A DNA stretch of 32,639 nucleotides. It comes from Acidobacteriota bacterium (GTDB lineage Bacteria; Acidobacteriota; Vicinamibacteria; Vicinamibacterales; CAVVIG01). The notes beneath the pieces are model-generated. The model ran no database searches, was not told the DNA's origin, and worked only from the letters and a program-made list of their open reading frames with translations. Positions 28,001 to 32,639 of the stretch are shown here, in pieces (the first letter of the stretch is position 1; the number at the start of each line of letters is the position of its first letter). A program made the position numbers and the translations under genes. Location: the NCBI GenBank assembly GCA_028876655.1, contig JAGWRA010000109.1, forward strand, positions 1-32,639, in the 5' to 3' direction.

Positions 28001-31000
28001 GCCCCCTCCAGCGTCCGCAGCGCGCGCCGATCCACCTTCCCGCTCGCCGTCAGCGGCAACGCCGCCACCACCGTGAACCGTGCCGGCACCAGCGCCGCCG
28101 GCAGCCGCGCACTCAGCGCCGTCCGCACCGCCTCCAGCGTCGGCGCCGGGGTCTCGCACACCAGGAACGCCGCCAGCTCCGTCCCGCTCGTCCCGACCTC
28201 CGCGACGACCGCCGCCTCCCGCACCCCGGCGCACGTCCGCAGCGCCGCTTCCACTTCCTCGGGCTCGACCCGCTGCCCGCGCACCTTCACCTGGCGATCC
28301 AGCCGCCCGCCGTACTCCAGCATCCCATCCGGCCGCCAGCGCGCCCGATCGCCCGTGCGATACAGCCGTGCCCCGGGCGGCCCGCTCACCGGATCCGGGA
28401 TGAACCGCTCCGCCGTCAGCCCGGGCCGGCCGGCGTAGCCACGTGCGAGACCCGCGCCGCCCAGGTGCAGCTCACCCCAGACGCCGACCGGCGCCACGTG
28501 GAGCGCTTCGTCGAGCACGTACGCGGTGACGTTGTCGATGGGGCGGCCGATGGGGATCGGACCGGGCACGGCCGGATCGCCGCACGCGGCATACGTCGCG
28601 TCGATGCAGGCTTCTGCGGGTCCGTACAGGTTGTAGAGCGCCGCGGACGTCATCGAGACGAAGCGGTCGCGCAGGTCCACCGGCAGCGCCTCGCCGCCCA
28701 CGAACACGCGTGTGAGGCGGATGGCGCGCGCGAACGCCTCCTCGCGCAGCAGCATGGCGAGCTGCAGCGGCACGAGCTGCAGCGTCGTCACGCCATGCTC
28801 GACGAGCGTCCGGGCGAGGCGCGGGGCGTCGCGATGAGCGCCTGGCGGCGCCATCACGAGCCGGCCTCCCGCCACGAGCGGCGCCCAGAACTCCCACACG
28901 GACGCGTCGAAGCCGAACGGCGTCTTCTGCAGGACGACGTCCGACCGATCGAGGTGGAAGGCCTCCTGGAACCACTGCATGTGGTTCAGCAGCGCACCGT
29001 TGGTGATCTCCGCCCCCTTGGGCTCGCCGGTCGAGCCGGACGTATAGATGATGTAGGCGAGATGCTCCGGTCCGGCCACCGGCGACAGATTGCCGGCGCA
29101 CTGCTCCCCGAGCCCGGGTGCCGGGCGATCGAACTCGAGGGACGGCACGCCGGCCGCGGCACACCGGCGCCCGAGGGTCGCGGTCGTCAACAGCCACGAG
29201 CAGGAGGCGTCGCGCAGCAGGTAGTGGAGCCGCTCGTCCGGCAGATCCGGATCCAGCGGTACGTAGCAGGCGCCGGCTTTCAGCACGGCCAGCAGGCCCG
29301 TGACCATGTCGACCGACCGTTCGAGGCAGACGCCGACGCGGCGATCGGGCCCGATCCCATGGCTGCGCAGGAACCAGGCCAGGTGGTTGGCCTCGTCGTT
29401 CAGCTCGCCGTAGGTCATCACGCGGTCGTCCGCGACGACGGCCACGGCGGCGTGATCACGGGCGACCTGCGCCTCGATCAGCGCCGGCAGGCCGAGATCG
29501 CTCCCGTGGTCACGCTGACTCCGATTGAACCCGGTCACGACCGCGGTCCGCTCGTCCGGTGGGAGGATCGTGAGGTCGCGGACCGGCGCCTCGGGCGCCG
29601 CCTGCAGACTCGCGATCGCCTGCAGCCAGCGATCGAACAGCCGCTCGACCTGCGCCACCGGGTAGGCGTCGGGATCGTGACTGATCTGCAGAGAGAGCCC
29701 CCCGGACTCCCGCACGACGGCCAGCCCGAGCCGGTAGTGCATCTCCTCGATCGTCTCGACGGACTCGACGGCCCACTGCGCGGCCAGCCCCGCCTCCACG
29801 CCGCGACCGAGCGGGTAGTTCTCGACGATCAGCACGTGATCGAACAGCGGGCCGTGCCATCCAGCGGCCGCCTGAATCGCCGACAACGGCGTGTGGGCGT
29901 GCTCGTCACCGGCAAGCGCCGCCGCCTGCACGCGCCGCGCGATCTCCGCGAGCCGCTCTTCGTCTTTCCACTGCACGCGGACGGGCAGCGTATTGATGAA
30001 CAGCCCGACCATCCGCTCCACCCCGGGCAGCGCGGCGGGCCGCCCCGCCACGGTCGTCCCGAACACCACGTCGGTCCGCCCCAGATGACGCCCGAGGAGC
30101 ACGCCCCACATCGTCTGCAGCGCGGTGCCGAGTGTGATCCCCGAGGCTCTGGCCCACGCCTCGAGCGCCTCGGTCGCCTCCGCGCCCAGCGAGCGGGATC
30201 GACTGAGCCTCGTGCCGTTCGACGCAGTGCCATGACCTTCCGTCGGCAGCGACGCCAGAGTCTCGTACCCGTCGAGCGCCTCCTTCCAGTGGGCGGCGTC
30301 CGCCGCCGGATTCCTCCCGGCGAGCCAGGCGAGGTACTCGCGGTACGGCGTCACCGCCGGCAGCACGGGCGTCTCACCCGCCACCAGCGCCGCGTAGATC
30401 GCCTCCAGTTCCGCGATCAGGTTCGCGCCGCTCCAGCCATCGAGCAGCAGGTGGTGGAAGGTCCAGACGACCTCGTGCACCGTCTCGGCCGTGCGGAAGA
30501 CGGCGACCCGCAGCAGCACGTCGCGCGCGAAGTCGAAGCCGCGGGCGCGATCGTCGCGGCGGAACGCCTCGAGGGCCGCCTGCTGCTCGCCGGCCGGACG
30601 GGCGCGCCAGTCCTCGGCGCGGAACTCGATCCGCCGGTGTCGCGGGATGACCTGCACCGGCCGATCGACACCCTGCATCCAGATGGCCGCGCGCAGATTC
30701 GGGTGCCGGTCCAGCACCGCCTGCCAGGCGGCCTCGAAGCAGGCCGGATCCAGCGGACCGTGCAGCCGGTAGCTCGTCTGCTCGACGTACGCGGTCGTGC
30801 CTGGCTGCGCCAGGCCGTGGAACAGCAGCCCTTCCTGGAGCGGCGCCATGGGACAGATGTCTTCAACGGCCGCCGCCTCGACGTCGTGGCGATCGAGCAG
30901 CGCGTCGAACGTGTCGAGATCGAGACCGCGGAGCGTCAGATCGTCCGGTGTCACCTCGGGCGCGCGGCCGGCGCAGTGCGCGGCGATCTCCCGCAGGCAG

Positions 31001-32639
31001 TCCCGATAGCGGTCCAGCCATCTCGTGACGTCGCCCCGCGAGAAGGTCCCTTCCAGGCAGGTTGCGCTCAATTCGAGCGTGCCATCGACGAGGAGACCGG
31101 TGACGGTGAGGGGTGACGCGCGATGGCCGGCGGGCTGCACGTCCGGCCCCGCGTCCTCGAAGGCGAGCGTGAACGGGGCCTCGGCCATCGCGGTCTCGAA
31201 CCCGCCAAGGTAGTTGAAGAGGACGTCCGGCTCGCACGCGAGCGCCGGCTCGTCATGTCCGCCAGCCGCGGCGTACCTGAGGATGCCGTAGCCGATCCCC
31301 TTGTGCGGCACCTGGCGCAGTGACTCCTTCATGCGCCGGATCTGCCACGACCAGGCGTCGTCGCCGGTCCGCCCGGCCGGATCGGCCGCCTCGAGCACCA
31401 CCGGATAGAGGCTCGTGAACCAGCCGACCGTGCGGCTCACATCCAGATCGCCGATCGGCTCGCGGCCGTGGCCTTCGAGCGCGATGAGCGTGCGGCCCCC
31501 GCCATGCCACTCCTGCAGGGATCTCGCGAGCCCCAGCAACAGGAGATCGTTCGCCTCGGTGCCGTACGCCCGGTGCGCGGCACCAAGCAGCCGCGCGGTG
31601 TCCTCCCGGCTCAGCGTGACCCGCACTGTCCCACCGCTTCCGGCGTCAGGGTCGCGTGGCAACGACCTCGTCCCGGCGCGGCAGACGGCTTCCCAGTACG
31701 CCCGCTCCGCCTGACGGCCGGCCGATACGCCGTCGGCACGAACGGCGTCGGCCCAGCGCAGATACGAGTCGGTCTTCCCGGGCAGCACGACGGGCGCGTT
31801 CGAGACCGCCGTATACGCCGTCGCCAGATCCTCCAGCAGGATCCGCCACGACACGCCGTCGATCACCAGGTGGTGCGCCACCAGCACCACACGGTCCCCG
31901 TCCGCCAGCCGCGCCACCGCCGCCCGGAACAGCGGGCCGGCCGTCAGATCGAAGCCGCCCTGCAGCGCCGTCGCCGCCGTTTCCAACGCCGCGGCTCCGT
32001 CGGGGGCGTCGCGCAGATCCCAGACGGCGACGGGTGCGGGCGCAGCGACACCGGGCTGCACCTGCTGCCAGCGCCCCGTCGCGTTCTGCGTCACCGTCAG
32101 CCGCAGCGCGTCGTGGTGCGTCACCACCGCCTGCAGCGCCGCCTGCAGGCGCGCGACGTCCACCGGGTCGCGCCACCGCAGCACCAGCGACTGGTTGAAG
32201 TGCGCATGCGGCGCCGGGCCCGTCAGCAGCCACGCCTGCATCGGGCCCAGCCCTGCCGTCCCCGCGATCGCGCCCTGATCGCGGGGGGCCGCGCCGGTCA
32301 GCGGTTCGGCCACGGCCGCCTGTCTCGCGAGCGTCGGCTGCGCGAAGACCGCGGCCACCGTCAGCCCCAGCCCTGCGGTCCGCGCGCGCGCCACCACCTG
32401 CAGCGCCTTGATCGAATCCCCGCCCAGCGCGAAGAACTCATCGTCTCGCCCCACCGTCGCCACGCCCAGCACGCCCTGCCAGACCGCCGCCAGTGTCATC
32501 TCGGCGCCCGGCCGCGGCGCCTCCACCGCCGGCCCGCGCGTCAGGCGCTCGCCGCCCAGCGTTCGCAGCACCCGCCGGTCCACTTTCCCGCTCGCCGTCA
32601 GCGGCAACGCCGCCACCACGGTGAAGTGCGCCGGCACCA
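15997..32639 (-). CDS. NRPS-B: multimodular synthetase with two E domains and terminal thioesterase (5' end outside window)
   Basis: The frame is open to the right edge, which cuts the protein in the last part of an adenylation domain, so about 5,546 C-terminal residues are visible. Residue numbers here count from the GTG at 32637, which is not a real start. Order: [A]-PCP-E, C-A-PCP-E, C-A-PCP, C-A-PCP, C-A-PCP-TE. Carrier serines are 75, 1591 (both GGDS, as expected before E domains), 3109, 4181 and 5228. Predicted contribution: D-unknown, D-Gln-like, unassigned, Ser-like, Tyr-like. The two condensation domains after E domains are of DCL type. Two consecutive modules are near-copies with an exact 4,548-bp period. 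The C-terminal thioesterase makes this the last synthetase of its line, and the linked cyclic-peptide exporter suggests cyclising release. Confidence 0.96.
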   Translation of the reverse strand, partial: VPAHFTVVAALPLTASGKVDRRVLRTLGGERLTRGPAVEAPRPGAEMTLAAVWQGVLGVATVGRDDEFFALGGDSIKALQVVARARTAGLGLTVAAVFAQPTLARQAAVAEPLTGAAPRDQGAIAGTAGLGPMQAWLLTGPAPHAHFNQSLVLRWRDPVDVARLQAALQAVVTHHDALRLTVTQNATGRWQQVQPGVAAPAPVAVWDLRDAPDGAAALETAATALQGGFDLTAGPLFRAAVARLADGDRVVLVAHHLVIDGVSWRILLEDLATAYTAVSNAPVVLPGKTDSYLRWADAVRADGVSAGRQAERAYWEAVCRAGTRSLPRDPDAGSGGTVRVTLSREDTARLLGAAHRAYGTEANDLLLLGLARSLQEWHGGGRTLIALEGHGREPIGDLDVSRTVGWFTSLYPVVLEAADPAGRTGDDAWSWQIRRMKESLRQVPHKGIGYGILRYAAAGGHDEPALACEPDVLFNYLGGFETAMAEAPFTLAFEDAGPDVQPAGHRASPLTVTGLLVDGTLELSATCLEGTFSRGDVTRWLDRYRDCLREIAAHCAGRAPEVTPDDLTLRGLDLDTFDALLDRHDVEAAAVEDICPMAPLQEGLLFHGLAQPGTTAYVEQTSYRLHGPLDPACFEAAWQAVLDRHPNLRAAIWMQGVDRPVQVIPRHRRIEFRAEDWRARPAGEQQAALEAFRRDDRARGFDFARDVLLRVAVFRTAETVHEVVWTFHHLLLDGWSGANLIAELEAIYAALVAGETPVLPAVTPYREYLAWLAGRNPAADAAHWKEALDGYETLASLPTEGHGTASNGTRLSRSRSLGAEATEALEAWARASGITLGTALQTMWGVLLGRHLGRTDVVFGTTVAGRPAALPGVERMVGLFINTLPVRVQWKDEERLAEIARRVQAAALAGDEHAHTPLSAIQAAAGWHGPLFDHVLIVENYPLGRGVEAGLAAQWAVESVETIEEMHYRLGLAVVRESGGLSLQISHDPDAYPVAQVERLFDRWLQAIASLQAAPEAPVRDLTILPPDERTAVVTGFNRSQRDHGSDLGLPALIEAQVARDHAAVAVVADDRVMTYGELNDEANHLAWFLRSHGIGPDRRVGVCLERSVDMVTGLLAVLKAGACYVPLDPDLPDERLHYLLRDASCSWLLTTATLGRRCAAAGVPSLEFDRPAPGLGEQCAGNLSPVAGPEHLAYIIYTSGSTGEPKGAEITNGALLNHMQWFQEAFHLDRSDVVLQKTPFGFDASVWEFWAPLVAGGRLVMAPPGAHRDAPRLARTLVEHGVTTLQLVPLQLAMLLREEAFARAIRLTRVFVGGEALPVDLRDRFVSMTSAALYNLYGPAEACIDATYAACGDPAVPGPIPIGRPIDNVTAYVLDEALHVAPVGVWGELHLGGAGLARGYAGRPGLTAERFIPDPVSGPPGARLYRTGDRARWRPDGMLEYGGRLDRQVKVRGQRVEPEEVEAALRTCAGVREAAVVAEVGTSGTELAAFLVCETPAPTLEAVRTALSARLPAALVPARFTVVAALPLTASGKVDRRALRTLEGASLTRGAATQAPRPGAETTLAAIWRDVLGVATVGRADAFFALGGDSIKALQVVARARTAGLGLTVAAVFAAPTLAGQAAAAAPLPAAVRRDQGVITGTAGLGPMQAWLLTGPAPHAHFNQSVVLRWHGPVDVARLQAALQTVVTQHDALRLTVRRDATGRWQQGLGGVGAPVPVAIWDLRAAPDGAAALAAAAADLQGGFDLTAGPLVRAAVARLADGDRVVLVAHHLVIDGVSWRILLEDLATATAAGPDARVALPAKTDSYLRWAEALREAAASDPWRQERKYWQGICRTTTPRLPRDPDPDPGGTAHVRFTPDETRRLLVDAQRAYGTEADDLLLAGLARALQDWHGGSRTLVALEGHGREPVGDLDVSRTVGWFTSLYPIVLEAADPAARTGDAAWSWQIRSLKDARRRVPRKGVGYGVLRYLGPDGEDDPDLACAPEVLFNYLGWFDGAGAAAPFALGTESAGPEVLPPGHRAPALTVTGVVVDGALTLNATWLDGHFRRDRVAAWLQGYAAYLREIAAHCAGRAPEVTRADLTLQGLDLATYDTLLELHGVPHAAVQDVCPLAPLQEGLLFHSQWAPETGAYVEQTSYRLHGALDVACFEAAWQALLDRHPNLRAAIWTQGVDQPVQVIPRRRRIEFRVEDWRTRPAGEQQAALDAFRVADRARGFDFARDVLLRVAVFHTAEATHEVVWTFHHLILDGWSTAILTRELEAVYAALALGEEPALPAAPPYRRYLEWLAAQDRNAGRAYWRSALAGYDLMATVAPEGRPASHDSERRRLRSWPLGPEQTAALEAWAQAAGVTVGTALQTIWGVLLGRYGVRDDVVFGTTVSGRPAVLAGVEQMVGLFINTLPVRVQWAGEDRVIDVARRVQASAIAREPHAALPLWEIQSASAIPGSLFDHILIVENYPLGHAAPGGRQASWQVEAVEAVEEMHYGFGLVFTREVDGLHLHVTHDPSLYPPAQVERIGGHWLRLIQSLLAAPAARPRDLEVLPPAERETLLAAFNETPAAAPIGATLLDLFEGQVARTPGNVAVASGNVQLTYRELDERADRIASYLVERCGVGPETPVALLTSRSEWLLAALLGILKAGGAYVPIDPESPPDRARFILDDTGAAVLLTVADGPWTAVSAATRDACLDAREACARGRSNRDRVRPDPGALAYIIYTSGSTGLPKGVACEHGAAVNVAMEFARRRGIRSSDRCALWTNVNFDASVFEIFSPWTIGAAVHVVPADVHASGAAYLDWLATERIDVAYVPPFLLQDLLDTVRAGSACVLRSVTVGVEPIDEQLLSSLRAALDDAIVLNGYGPTEATICSTLYDVPRDARRRRAPIGGPIARTRLYVLDARLEPVPIGVPGELFIGGAGVARGYVNRAGLTAERFVPDPFGDRPGARLYRTGDLVRWLPGGVLEFVGRIDRQVKVRGVRVELGEIESRLWAHPGVRDVTVLVHEGRTDRELAAFLVAEGEPVPAADLRRYLAQWLPAAVIPSRFEWCDAIPMTASGKADAKQLLGRLADRDERRGTGAPPKTEAERRLAALWADVLGVTAIGRDDRFLDLGGHSLAAARLASRARARWGVDLAVRDLLGNASIAELAAAQGAGAPATPAVPARIPVAPAAPRYRLSHAQRRLWLLDQLGEVDGNRAYQLSAQFLVSGPLDVDRLQRAFARLLERHEILRTRIVERDGEPWQEIVDGARVAIPLCDLDAGQDPAATAAALLRDDLSRPFDLSVAPLVRCAVARLGPGRSALFLQLHHIIVDGWSAGILMRELTAWYNAGDDDAPRLEPLPIQYKDYAAWQNDLLASGALEESRKYWQRAFAEPVRPLDLPRDHPRPAIQSFAGDDLPLEIDDELARGVRTLAHRTGTSLFTLLTAAVKALLYRYTGQEDIVVGTPVAVRNHPDLEPQIGFYTNTLALRDRVTGRQRFSELVEAVRQTVSEGLEHQAWPFDLLVDDVAPVRDPGRSPLFDVMVNLLDGGEPPVDLDGLQAEPLSVAPATSQFDLTFEFREGPSGPSGLLRFNDRIYDRPRMARLGRHLVNLLRGVVADPACAVSDLQLMSASERHRLLVEWNETAVPLPHDRCLHELIAVQAARSPEATALVFDDRTLSYAGLEARSNQLARRLIQCGVGPEVRVGVCLHRSLDLPVALLAVLKAGGAYVPLDPDYPASRLSFMVGDAGCPVVIARSDLIDRLWLDGASDGRSDRSTILLDREDRELRQLDDRPLSDGERAAPVTPDNLAYVIYTSGSTGLPKGAMNAHRAVINRLTWGQAEYGLGPGDCLLQKTPYSFDVSVWELFWPLLTGARLCLAKPDGHKDAAYLIDLINEQGVTVVHFVPSMLQAFLQHPRAATCTGLRRVICSGEALTPAVVQLFHRTLAAELHNLYGPTEAAIEVARWSCRPDDAAATTVPIGRPIANAALYIVDEGLNPVPVGVAGELLIGGLPVARGYLGRPDLTAERFGPDPFRAGRVYRTGDLARYRDDGAIEFLGRLDDQVKLRGFRIELGEVESVLMTCAGVAEAAVCLESRDGDHDLTAYVVPVAGSDAPAIADVESALRRRLPDYMVPSRYVRLASLPKTPSGKLDRRALPAASGVEERAAGHPYRPPRTALEETLASLWADGLHVERVGLDDNFFDLGGTSLKAARLVAAAARQHDLTVHVRDLLLAPTLEDLAARVEASRALPARRISRSAPGRLAPLSHGQQRLWLLEHFHEGRRGSTYVVPAAFQLDGPLDAACLEQAFGCLIDRHEILRTRFVVIDGAPQQEVLDRVPFAMRTADLQAAGDVVAAAAEWAEAFVAEPFDLATGPLFRAALLALGTGRHALVICQHHIIGDAWSDGVLMRELAAVYAALRRREPIELPPLPLQYRDYAIWQREALSAAGMVEHRTYWQRVFAEPVVPIRLPLDFPRPPVQRIEGARAGLAPDPELAREVDAFARAQHTTAFAVLLAVLSALLYRYTGDEDLVIGTPVAGRFAPELESQVGFYVNTLALRLPVRPDQTGAAAVRLVSDRLAEAMHHQAYPFDRLVEELNVRRDAARSPLFDVMAVHAERGPATALDGVRVTPLPLESRTSHVDLTFLFSETDEGLEVAIEYATALFRRDTIERMAMHYRELLRATVADGGVPVADLPMLRGVERRTLVEEWGRRDGPVATRRTVLDCFRDRVLADPAAIAVEDGARRVSYGELDARSDVIAAVLRDRHGLRREEIVALRVARSEAFVAWILGVLKAGGAFLPIDIAYPPARVQHILQDSGTRFLVTDDAGAAAGIGFRGIVLAAGEAASAGSPAGRPGPLDGSRLAYVIYTSGSTGLPKGVALQHDGLVNLAQAQVAAFEVGPSSRVAQFAASGFDAAVSEIFMALAAGAALVVVPEEIKRHPAAMPQWMADAGISVITLPPAYLRALDGAPLPGLRTLVTAGEEADRDDALARADSVRFVNAYGPTENTVCASWYHLPPEIAPAGAIPIGHPLANVQLYVVDARMQLVPPGVPGEICIGGVGVARGYIGRPAETASRFVPDPFGRTPGGRLYRTGDLGRWNADGLLEFLGRADRQLQLRGARVEPAEVEAVLERHPGVRQAVVLTMGSGDARQLVAVVRLASPASIDEIRDHLLRTLPSFMVPGRIVPVDDVPLTAHGKIDLDALARLAPAERVRSRAVAPLDSLEAVLIDEWERALGVHEIGVHDDFFALGGQSLLALQVTGRLQDRLGCDVPLPVLFQCPTVQRLARHLREAAAANPSWTGLVTIAAAGSGRPLVCLPPLTGSAVPFFALARHLDDTRPVYGAQPPGLDGEEPACETVEAIADRLAEIVAGRFKGGAIDLVGYSFGGYVAFELARRLEAAGVTVGRCLLIDTTARAAAGPGARDAGLRPLLEAVDARVGELGGAPLDIDALERLAEEQLLENVAGALDAQGLLSGFGGRRQLGGFLRVGAASLRAASRYRPAAASIPLLVLPTAGSTEPAGPGADLGWRAVTSGTVTTLPPIDAPHEALLQEPYVAELGRLIRQYLDPSAV
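16000..16815 (-). other. NRPS-B type I thioesterase domain
   Basis: Visible residues about 5275-5546. Nucleophile Ser5359 lies in GYSFGG, Asp5386 follows 27 residues later in LLIDTT (the same spacing as Ser80/Asp107 of the surfactin thioesterase), and His5521 lies in APHEALL. The triad is complete, so the domain should be active in hydrolytic or cyclising release. A cyclic-peptide-type exporter in the cluster favours cyclisation, but the sequence does not prove it. Confidence 0.9.
16834..19935 (-). other. NRPS-B module e: C(LCL) - A(Tyr-like) - PCP
   Basis: Visible residues 4235-5268. The condensation domain has HHIIGDA (4369-4375): the final Gly of HHxxxDG is Ala, while the catalytic His4370 and Asp4374 remain. 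The adenylation domain has FDAAVSE (4887-4893), NAYGPTENT (4974-4982) and Lys5172 in TAHGK. The code DASTVAAVC is the tyrosine type known from fengycin-like synthetases; a related aromatic amino acid is possible. The carrier is Ser5228 in LGGQSLLA. This is the last residue added before release. Confidence 0.85.
19972..23145 (-). other. NRPS-B module d: C(LCL) - A(Ser-like) - PCP
   Basis: Visible residues 3165-4222. The condensation domain opens LSHAQRRLWLLDQL and has HHIIVDG (3300-3306). The adenylation domain has FDVSVWE (3832-3838), NLYGPTEA (3925-3932) and Lys4123 in PSGKLDRR. The code DVWHISLIE is two positions from the usual serine code DVWHLSLID. The carrier has LGGTS with Ser4181. Serine would supply a hydroxyl for carbamoylation or macrolactonisation. 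Confidence 0.84.
23188..26340 (-). other. NRPS-B module c: C(DCL) - A(unassigned) - PCP
   Basis: Visible residues 2100-3150. The DCL-type condensation domain has CPLAPLQEGLLFH and HHLILDG (2244-2250). The adenylation domain has YTSGSTGLPKG (2715-2725), FDASVFE (2760-2766), VGVEPI where most domains here have GGE, NGYGPTEAT (2854-2862) and Lys3052. The pocket reads DAFYTGGIC, which I cannot match to a known amino acid; it has no charged residue beyond the amino-group Asp, so a neutral substrate is likely. The carrier is Ser3109 in LGGHSL. There is no E domain, so an L-residue is expected. Confidence 0.82.
24970..28089 (-). repeat. Module-length direct repeat in NRPS-B, downstream copy
   Basis: This is the partner of the copy at 29533-32639, displaced by 4,548 bp. 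The carrier region is the most alike: 29 consecutive residues beginning LGGDSIKALQVV are identical between copies, and the DNA around 27840-27890 and 32390-32440 is nearly identical. Similarity drops within the following adenylation domain, which reads a different substrate. Confidence 0.85.
26368..30885 (-). other. NRPS-B module b: C(DCL) - A(Gln-like) - PCP - E
   Basis: Visible residues 585-2090. The condensation domain starts EDICPMAPLQEGLLFH, the DCL pattern, and has HHLLLDG (728-734). The adenylation domain has YTSGSTGEPKG (1198-1208), FDASVWE (1243-1249), NLYGPAEA (1336-1343) and Lys1534. Its code DAWQFGLID is the same as in NRPS-A module 2. The carrier is Ser1591 (GGDS). The epimerization domain has HHLVIDG (1771-1777) and RTVGWFT (1918-1924). 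A D-Gln-like residue is predicted. Confidence 0.86.
29533..32639 (-). repeat. Module-length direct repeat in NRPS-B, upstream copy
   Basis: Visible residues 1-1035 (end of A, PCP, E, C) match residues 1517-2556. The offset stays exactly 1,516 codons through landmark after landmark: carrier Ser75/1591, E-domain second His 256/1772, RTVGWFT 402/1918, NYLG 475/1991, C-domain start Cys595/2111 and HH 728/2244. Only beyond about residue 800 does the offset drift by one. The copy runs out of the window on the right. Confidence 0.85.
30928..32639 (-). other. NRPS-B partial module a: A(C-terminus) - PCP - E
   Basis: Visible residues 1-570. PLTASGKVDRR (12-22, Lys18) is adenylation motif A10; the substrate pocket lies outside the window. 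The carrier has ALGGDS with Ser75. The epimerization domain runs from about 128 to 565 with HHLVIDG (255-261), EGHGRE (388-393), RTVGWFT (402-408) and NYLG (475-478). It should deliver a D-configured residue to the next, DCL-type condensation domain. Confidence 0.88.

Noticed and set aside
22735-31116. Very long plus-strand open frame opposite NRPS-B, over 2,700 codons
   Set aside because: Its translation is rich in Arg, His, Gln, Pro and Asp with no domain motif. It is the mirror of the GC-biased codons of the real NRPS gene on the other strand.
32635-32639. GTG at 32637 as the start of NRPS-B
   Set aside because: It lies inside an adenylation domain (VPAHFTVVAALPLTASGK) and the internal repeat shows the equivalent position is mid-protein. 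The gene continues beyond the window.

Overview
The window is the interior of a large non-ribosomal peptide synthetase (NRPS) cluster from a very GC-rich bacterium. A PvdE/SyrD-type exporter, which in known cases moves peptides across the inner membrane, points to a Gram-negative-type soil organism. Acidobacteriota or Myxococcota are plausible, but nothing here settles the taxon. I see no rRNA, tRNA, transposase, CRISPR array or phage gene, and almost every base is coding.

Layout from left to right. (1) On the minus strand, reading right to left: a three-module NRPS (NRPS-A, 12671-1944), then a cyclic-peptide-type ABC exporter (1936-293), then the start of a YwiC-like membrane protein gene that runs off the left edge. 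The last two genes overlap by one base. (2) A 137-bp divergent region (12672-12808) holds the only AT-rich patch I noticed and an imperfect inverted repeat. (3) On the plus strand lies a translationally coupled pair of tailoring genes: a NodU/TobZ-family carbamoyltransferase with a C-terminal extension (12809-14821), and an SCP2-like/JmjC-type Fe(II)/2-oxoglutarate oxygenase (14818-15996). (4) On the minus strand, tail to tail with that oxygenase and with no spacer, is a second NRPS (NRPS-B, from beyond 32639 to 15997). It has four complete modules, one partial module, two epimerization domains and a C-terminal thioesterase.

Specificity codes were read by eye against GrsA numbering. NRPS-A: Gly-like (DILQVGMVW), Gln-like (DAWQFGLID), Thr (DFWNVGMVH). 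NRPS-B: module beyond the edge unknown (epimerized), Gln-like (DAWQFGLID, epimerized), unassigned (DAFYTGGIC), Ser-like (DVWHISLIE), Tyr-like (DASTVAAVC), then thioesterase. NRPS-A has no release domain and NRPS-B has one, so NRPS-A probably acts before NRPS-B or feeds another protein. In either case synthesis order would not follow gene order.

The most unusual element is a luciferase-like monooxygenase of about 340 residues embedded in the Gly-type adenylation domain of NRPS-A module 1. Together with the carbamoyltransferase and the oxygenase, it suggests an oxidised, probably O-carbamoylated, probably cyclic peptide that is exported by the linked ABC protein. A second feature is a module-length tandem duplication in NRPS-B with an exact period of 4,548 bp, part of which has distinct codon use. 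The window contains no MbtH-like protein, phosphopantetheinyl transferase, regulator or precursor-supply gene; these may lie outside it.
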